Source: Phycisphaerae bacterium
Lineage (GTDB): Bacteria; Planctomycetota; Phycisphaerae; UBA1845; CAIVHJ01
Direction of reading: 5' to 3'
DNA: 64,000 nt
Assembly (NCBI GenBank): GCA_022072405.1
Contig: JAJVHX010000013.1
Span: 62,001-126,000 of the forward strand
Numbering within the stretch: position 1 is the first letter of the stretch; every line of letters begins with the position of its first letter. Positions 61,779-64,000 of the stretch are shown here, piece after piece. A program made the translations under genes and the position numbers. The notes under the pieces are model-generated. The model worked only from the letters and a program-made list of their open reading frames with translations, did not search any database and was not told the DNA's origin.

Positions 61779-63392
61779 ATGCCGTTAATCGTTCATGGTT
61801 TGATGCTGGATCTGGATGAACCGCAGGATCGTCTGCTGGAGCGACTGACTCATCGACTGCAGGTACCCGGGTCGGCAATTCGGACCTATGGTCTGGTTCG
61901 CCGTTCGCTCGATGCCCGCCGCAACCGACCTTTGCAGATGGTATACAGCGTAGAGGTGGCGCTCGATCAACCACTGCCGGCGGATCAGCGCCTGGTACAA
62001 CGGTTGCATCGACCGGACGTGCAACTGCTGCCGACACCAGTAAACAACGATCCTCAACCGGGCCAAACTCCGTTGCCTCATCGCCCGGTCGTGGTTGGTT
62101 TTGGTCCGGCGGGCATGTATGCCGCCTATCGACTGGCCCAGTGGGGTTATCGACCGCTGGTGCTCGAGCGGGGCCAGCCGGTCCGGACCCGCCATCGTGA
62201 TATCATGCTCCGCTACTATCGCCAGCGTGATTTCGATCCCGAATCGAACCTGCTCTTTGGTGAAGGTGGCGCGGGGGCTTATAGCGATGGCAAACTCTAT
62301 ACGCGAATCAATCAGCCGCTGGTGCAGTGGATTTTGCAGGTGTTCTACGAGCACGGTGCCGATGCGGATATCCTGATCGACGGCCGGCCGCACATCGGCA
62401 GTGATCGGCTGCCCAATATCTGTATGCGCATTCGCCGCCGCATCGAGGAGTGGGGTGGAGAAATTCGTTTCGGAACACGTCTGGAGGAATTACTGCTGGA
62501 TGAGCAGGGGGCGGTGCGCGGTGTGCACACCTCTCAGGGGCCTGTCGCCGCCTCACAAATCATTCTGGCGGTCGGTCACTCCGCGCGGGACACGCTGCGG
62601 CGGCTGGTGCAGGGCGGTGTGCGGGCTGAAGCCAAACCCTTCCAGATGGGCGTGCGTATCGAACACCCGCAGGCCCTGGTGGATCACTGGCAGTATGGTG
62701 ACCACTGCCTGCAGCAACGGTTGCCGGCGGCGGAATATCATCTGGTCGCCAAGCGGGTGGCGGGCGCGGCCGGTGATCTGTTCAGCTTCTGCATGTGTCC
62801 GGGGGGGACGATTCTGCCCAGCAACGAGTCACCTGGTTTGATTGTGACCAATGGTGCGTCACGCGCTTCGCGCGGCACACCCTTCGCCAACAGCGGGCTG
62901 GTCATCACGGTATCGCCCGATCAATTTGCCAATGATCCGCTCGCCGGATTGGCATTTCAGGAACAGTGGGAAAAGCTGGCCTATCAGACAACCAGCGACT
63001 ATCGCGTACCTGTGCAGCGGGCCAGCGATTTTCTCGGCGAGCGAATTTCTGACGGCGCGATTGAGATCAGTTATCCACTCGGTGGCCAGTGGTGCGCGCT
63101 GGCCCCCTTGCTGCCTCCACTGGTTCATCAGAGCATTGGTCGCGGCCTGGAGTCACTGCAGCGTTACATGCCCGGTTTTGCCGGACCGGAAGGGTTAATT
63201 ACCGCTCCCGAAACGCGGGCTTCGGCTCCGATCCGCCTGCCGCGCGATACGCAGACCCGTGAGTCGCTCTCTACGCCAGGGCTTTTTCCGGTGGGTGAGG
63301 GTGCGGGTTATGCGGGGGGCATCATCAGTGCCGCCGTGGACGGTCTGCGTTCCGCCGATACGCTGATTAACCGCTTTGCACCATTCAAATAG
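61779..63392 (+). CDS. FAD-dependent dehydrogenase (YdhS/UbiH-like 'NAD(FAD)-utilizing' family)
   Basis: A 537-residue flavoprotein. The N-terminal ~95 residues form a small alpha/beta domain (RLQVPGSAIRTYGLVRRSLD). The FAD loop is VVVGFGPAGMYAAYRLAQWG, followed by LVLERGQPVRTRHRDI, FGEGGAGAYSDGKLYTR and a late GEGAGYAGGIISAAVDG where the isoalloxazine binds. The order matches COG2509-type dehydrogenases of unknown substrate. It is divergent from the pdxJ operon with 120 bp between starts. Confidence 0.9.
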   Translation: MPLIVHGLMLDLDEPQDRLLERLTHRLQVPGSAIRTYGLVRRSLDARRNRPLQMVYSVEVALDQPLPADQRLVQRLHRPDVQLLPTPVNNDPQPGQTPLPHRPVVVGFGPAGMYAAYRLAQWGYRPLVLERGQPVRTRHRDIMLRYYRQRDFDPESNLLFGEGGAGAYSDGKLYTRINQPLVQWILQVFYEHGADADILIDGRPHIGSDRLPNICMRIRRRIEEWGGEIRFGTRLEELLLDEQGAVRGVHTSQGPVAASQIILAVGHSARDTLRRLVQGGVRAEAKPFQMGVRIEHPQALVDHWQYGDHCLQQRLPAAEYHLVAKRVAGAAGDLFSFCMCPGGTILPSNESPGLIVTNGASRASRGTPFANSGLVITVSPDQFANDPLAGLAFQEQWEKLAYQTTSDYRVPVQRASDFLGERISDGAIEISYPLGGQWCALAPLLPPLVHQSIGRGLESLQRYMPGFAGPEGLITAPETRASAPIRLPRDTQTRESLSTPGLFPVGEGAGYAGGIISAAVDGLRSADTLINRFAPFK

Positions 63393-63438
63393 TGATTATT
63401 ATTTGATGGCTGGATTTAGACCGGCAGCATCCTTGGAC

Positions 63439-63488
63439 CAGAAGTGGTTTCAAAATACCCAGAGCCGCAAACTTCAACCCGCGCGCGG
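63439..63488 (+). repeat. Dispersed repeat family A, diverged copy next to family B
   Basis: CAGAAGTGGTTTCAAAATAC matches the end seen at 17026 and 34411, then GAGCCGCAAACTTCAACCCG follows, a degraded version of the palindrome. It directly precedes the family B element at 63501. Confidence 0.65.
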
Positions 63489-63500
63489 ACATATTTTGCG

Positions 63501-63601
63501 ATATTGGGTACTGGTAAAGTATGAATTTTATTCAATCACAAAACCCTGAAGACCGCTCCCTCACGGTCGCGGCTCGGTGAAACTTTACCAGTACCCGATA
63601 T
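63501..63601. repeat. Dispersed repeat family B, copy 2
   Basis: The 20-bp terminal inverted repeat 63501-63520 (ATATTGGGTACTGGTAAAGT) and 63582-63601 has one T:G mismatch. The core GAAGACCGCTCCCTCACGGT with CGCGGCTCGG is almost identical to 45895-45925. Compared with copy 1 the arms have a different sequence but still pair. Confidence 0.88.
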
Positions 63602-63612
63602 TGATATCACCT

Positions 63613-64000
63613 TTAGCGGGAGATTCGTGGTGCCTTCTGGGCCGTCGGATTGGTGGCGGGTTGTGAAGTCAATTCGCGGAAGGGTTCCAGGCGGGTGACG
63701 AATTCATTGGTCATCACCTGCGGCAGGTCACTGGCCAGCATCTCCAGCAGTTGTGCAGCCTCGGTCATCTGATTGCCGGCCAGACATTCTCCCAGATAAG
63801 CAAGCAACTCCGTCTGGATCGTCTGAACCATGGCCTCACCCTGCAATTGCATGATTCGTTCCGCCTGATTGATGGCCGGGGCGTAGCGTTTCGCCCGCAG
63901 CAGCATCCGCCAGCGCTGCCAGGCAGCTTCCTGCGCCGCGGCGCTGGAGTCGATCAGGGCATCATGCTCGACCAGCTCCCAGTAGCGGGCTGCTTCATTG
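63613..64000 (-). CDS. TPR-like helical protein, truncated by the window edge
   Basis: The frame is open to the right edge, so the N-terminus lies outside the window. The visible 128 residues are helical with a repeated pattern (NEAARYWELVEHDALIDSSA; YAPAINQAERIMQLQGEA; MTEAAQLLEMLASDLP) like TPR or similar solenoid units, and end in a Thr/Pro/Arg tail. The function cannot be given from this fragment. Confidence 0.7.
   Translation of the reverse strand, partial: NEAARYWELVEHDALIDSSAAAQEAAWQRWRMLLRAKRYAPAINQAERIMQLQGEAMVQTIQTELLAYLGECLAGNQMTEAAQLLEMLASDLPQVMTNEFVTRLEPFRELTSQPATNPTAQKAPRISR

Noticed and set aside
61660-62037. Long N-terminal extension of PdxJ
   Set aside because: It is antisense to the FAD-dehydrogenase 5' end, crosses the pdxJ promoter boxes, and the shorter start equals E. 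coli PdxJ length.

Overview
The window looks like a chromosome segment of a free-living bacterium of the Planctomycetota, most likely Phycisphaerae-like. That placement is inference. It rests on a eukaryotic-type (GT3) glycogen synthase, a small membrane protein with a CxxCGYDLRG/CPECG zinc ribbon, several planctomycete-style lipoproteins and SGNH-fold proteins, a pair of RRM proteins, and dense dispersed palindromic repeats. No rRNA, phage structural gene, transposase or CRISPR array was seen. TGA is used as an ordinary stop by many genes here.

Layout. 0-8 kb: TIM-barrel isomerase, membrane protein, WYL regulator, D-aminoacyl-tRNA deacylase, and a large astacin-type lipoprotein protease with eight C-terminal repeats. 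8-17 kb: two RRM proteins, a B12/radical SAM enzyme, and a tetR-adaptor-RND efflux operon with a palindromic operator, bracketed by two inverted copies of a 57-nt repeat. 17-28 kb: initiator tRNA with clear promoter and terminator, Mpo1-like protein, NhaC antiporter, GT3 glycogen synthase, histidinol-phosphatase-like enzyme, GNAT acetyltransferase, exported metallothionein-like peptide, propionyl-CoA synthetase, alpha/beta hydrolase, family-4 uracil-DNA glycosylase. 28-45 kb: FHA-GAF histidine kinase, HELAH lipoprotein, YtcJ-type amidohydrolase, MgtE, zinc-ribbon protein, malate dehydrogenase, PafA-like phosphatase, pyruvate phosphate dikinase, TPR and HEAT-repeat proteins. 46-51 kb: glycosyltransferase, endonuclease V, and a thioredoxin-TPR protein whose active-site Cys codon is TGA (probable selenoprotein), followed upstream by a lipoprotein hydrolase.

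51-56.5 kb is the accessory region. It holds lower-GC orphan genes, three copies of a two-hairpin repeat, an inverted array of seven short hairpins, a dismantled methyltransferase-endonuclease locus with a foreign ORF in its middle, a compact three-gene cassette ending in a TIR-like NADase-type effector, and the remains of a gene with fourteen 21-bp in-frame repeats. 56.5-64 kb returns to housekeeping: prfB with programmed +1 frameshift, a four-gene operon (pdxJ, SGNH-like, dapA, membrane protein), a FAD-dependent dehydrogenase, and a TPR-like gene running off the right edge.

The most interesting items are the predicted selenocysteine thioredoxin (49036-49944), the small-protein/HTH/TIR cassette with the neighbouring rearranged restriction-modification locus (52.7-55.6 kb), and the repeat families whose stems change in a compensatory way between copies. 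All functional calls come from reading motifs; no database search or folding program was run.
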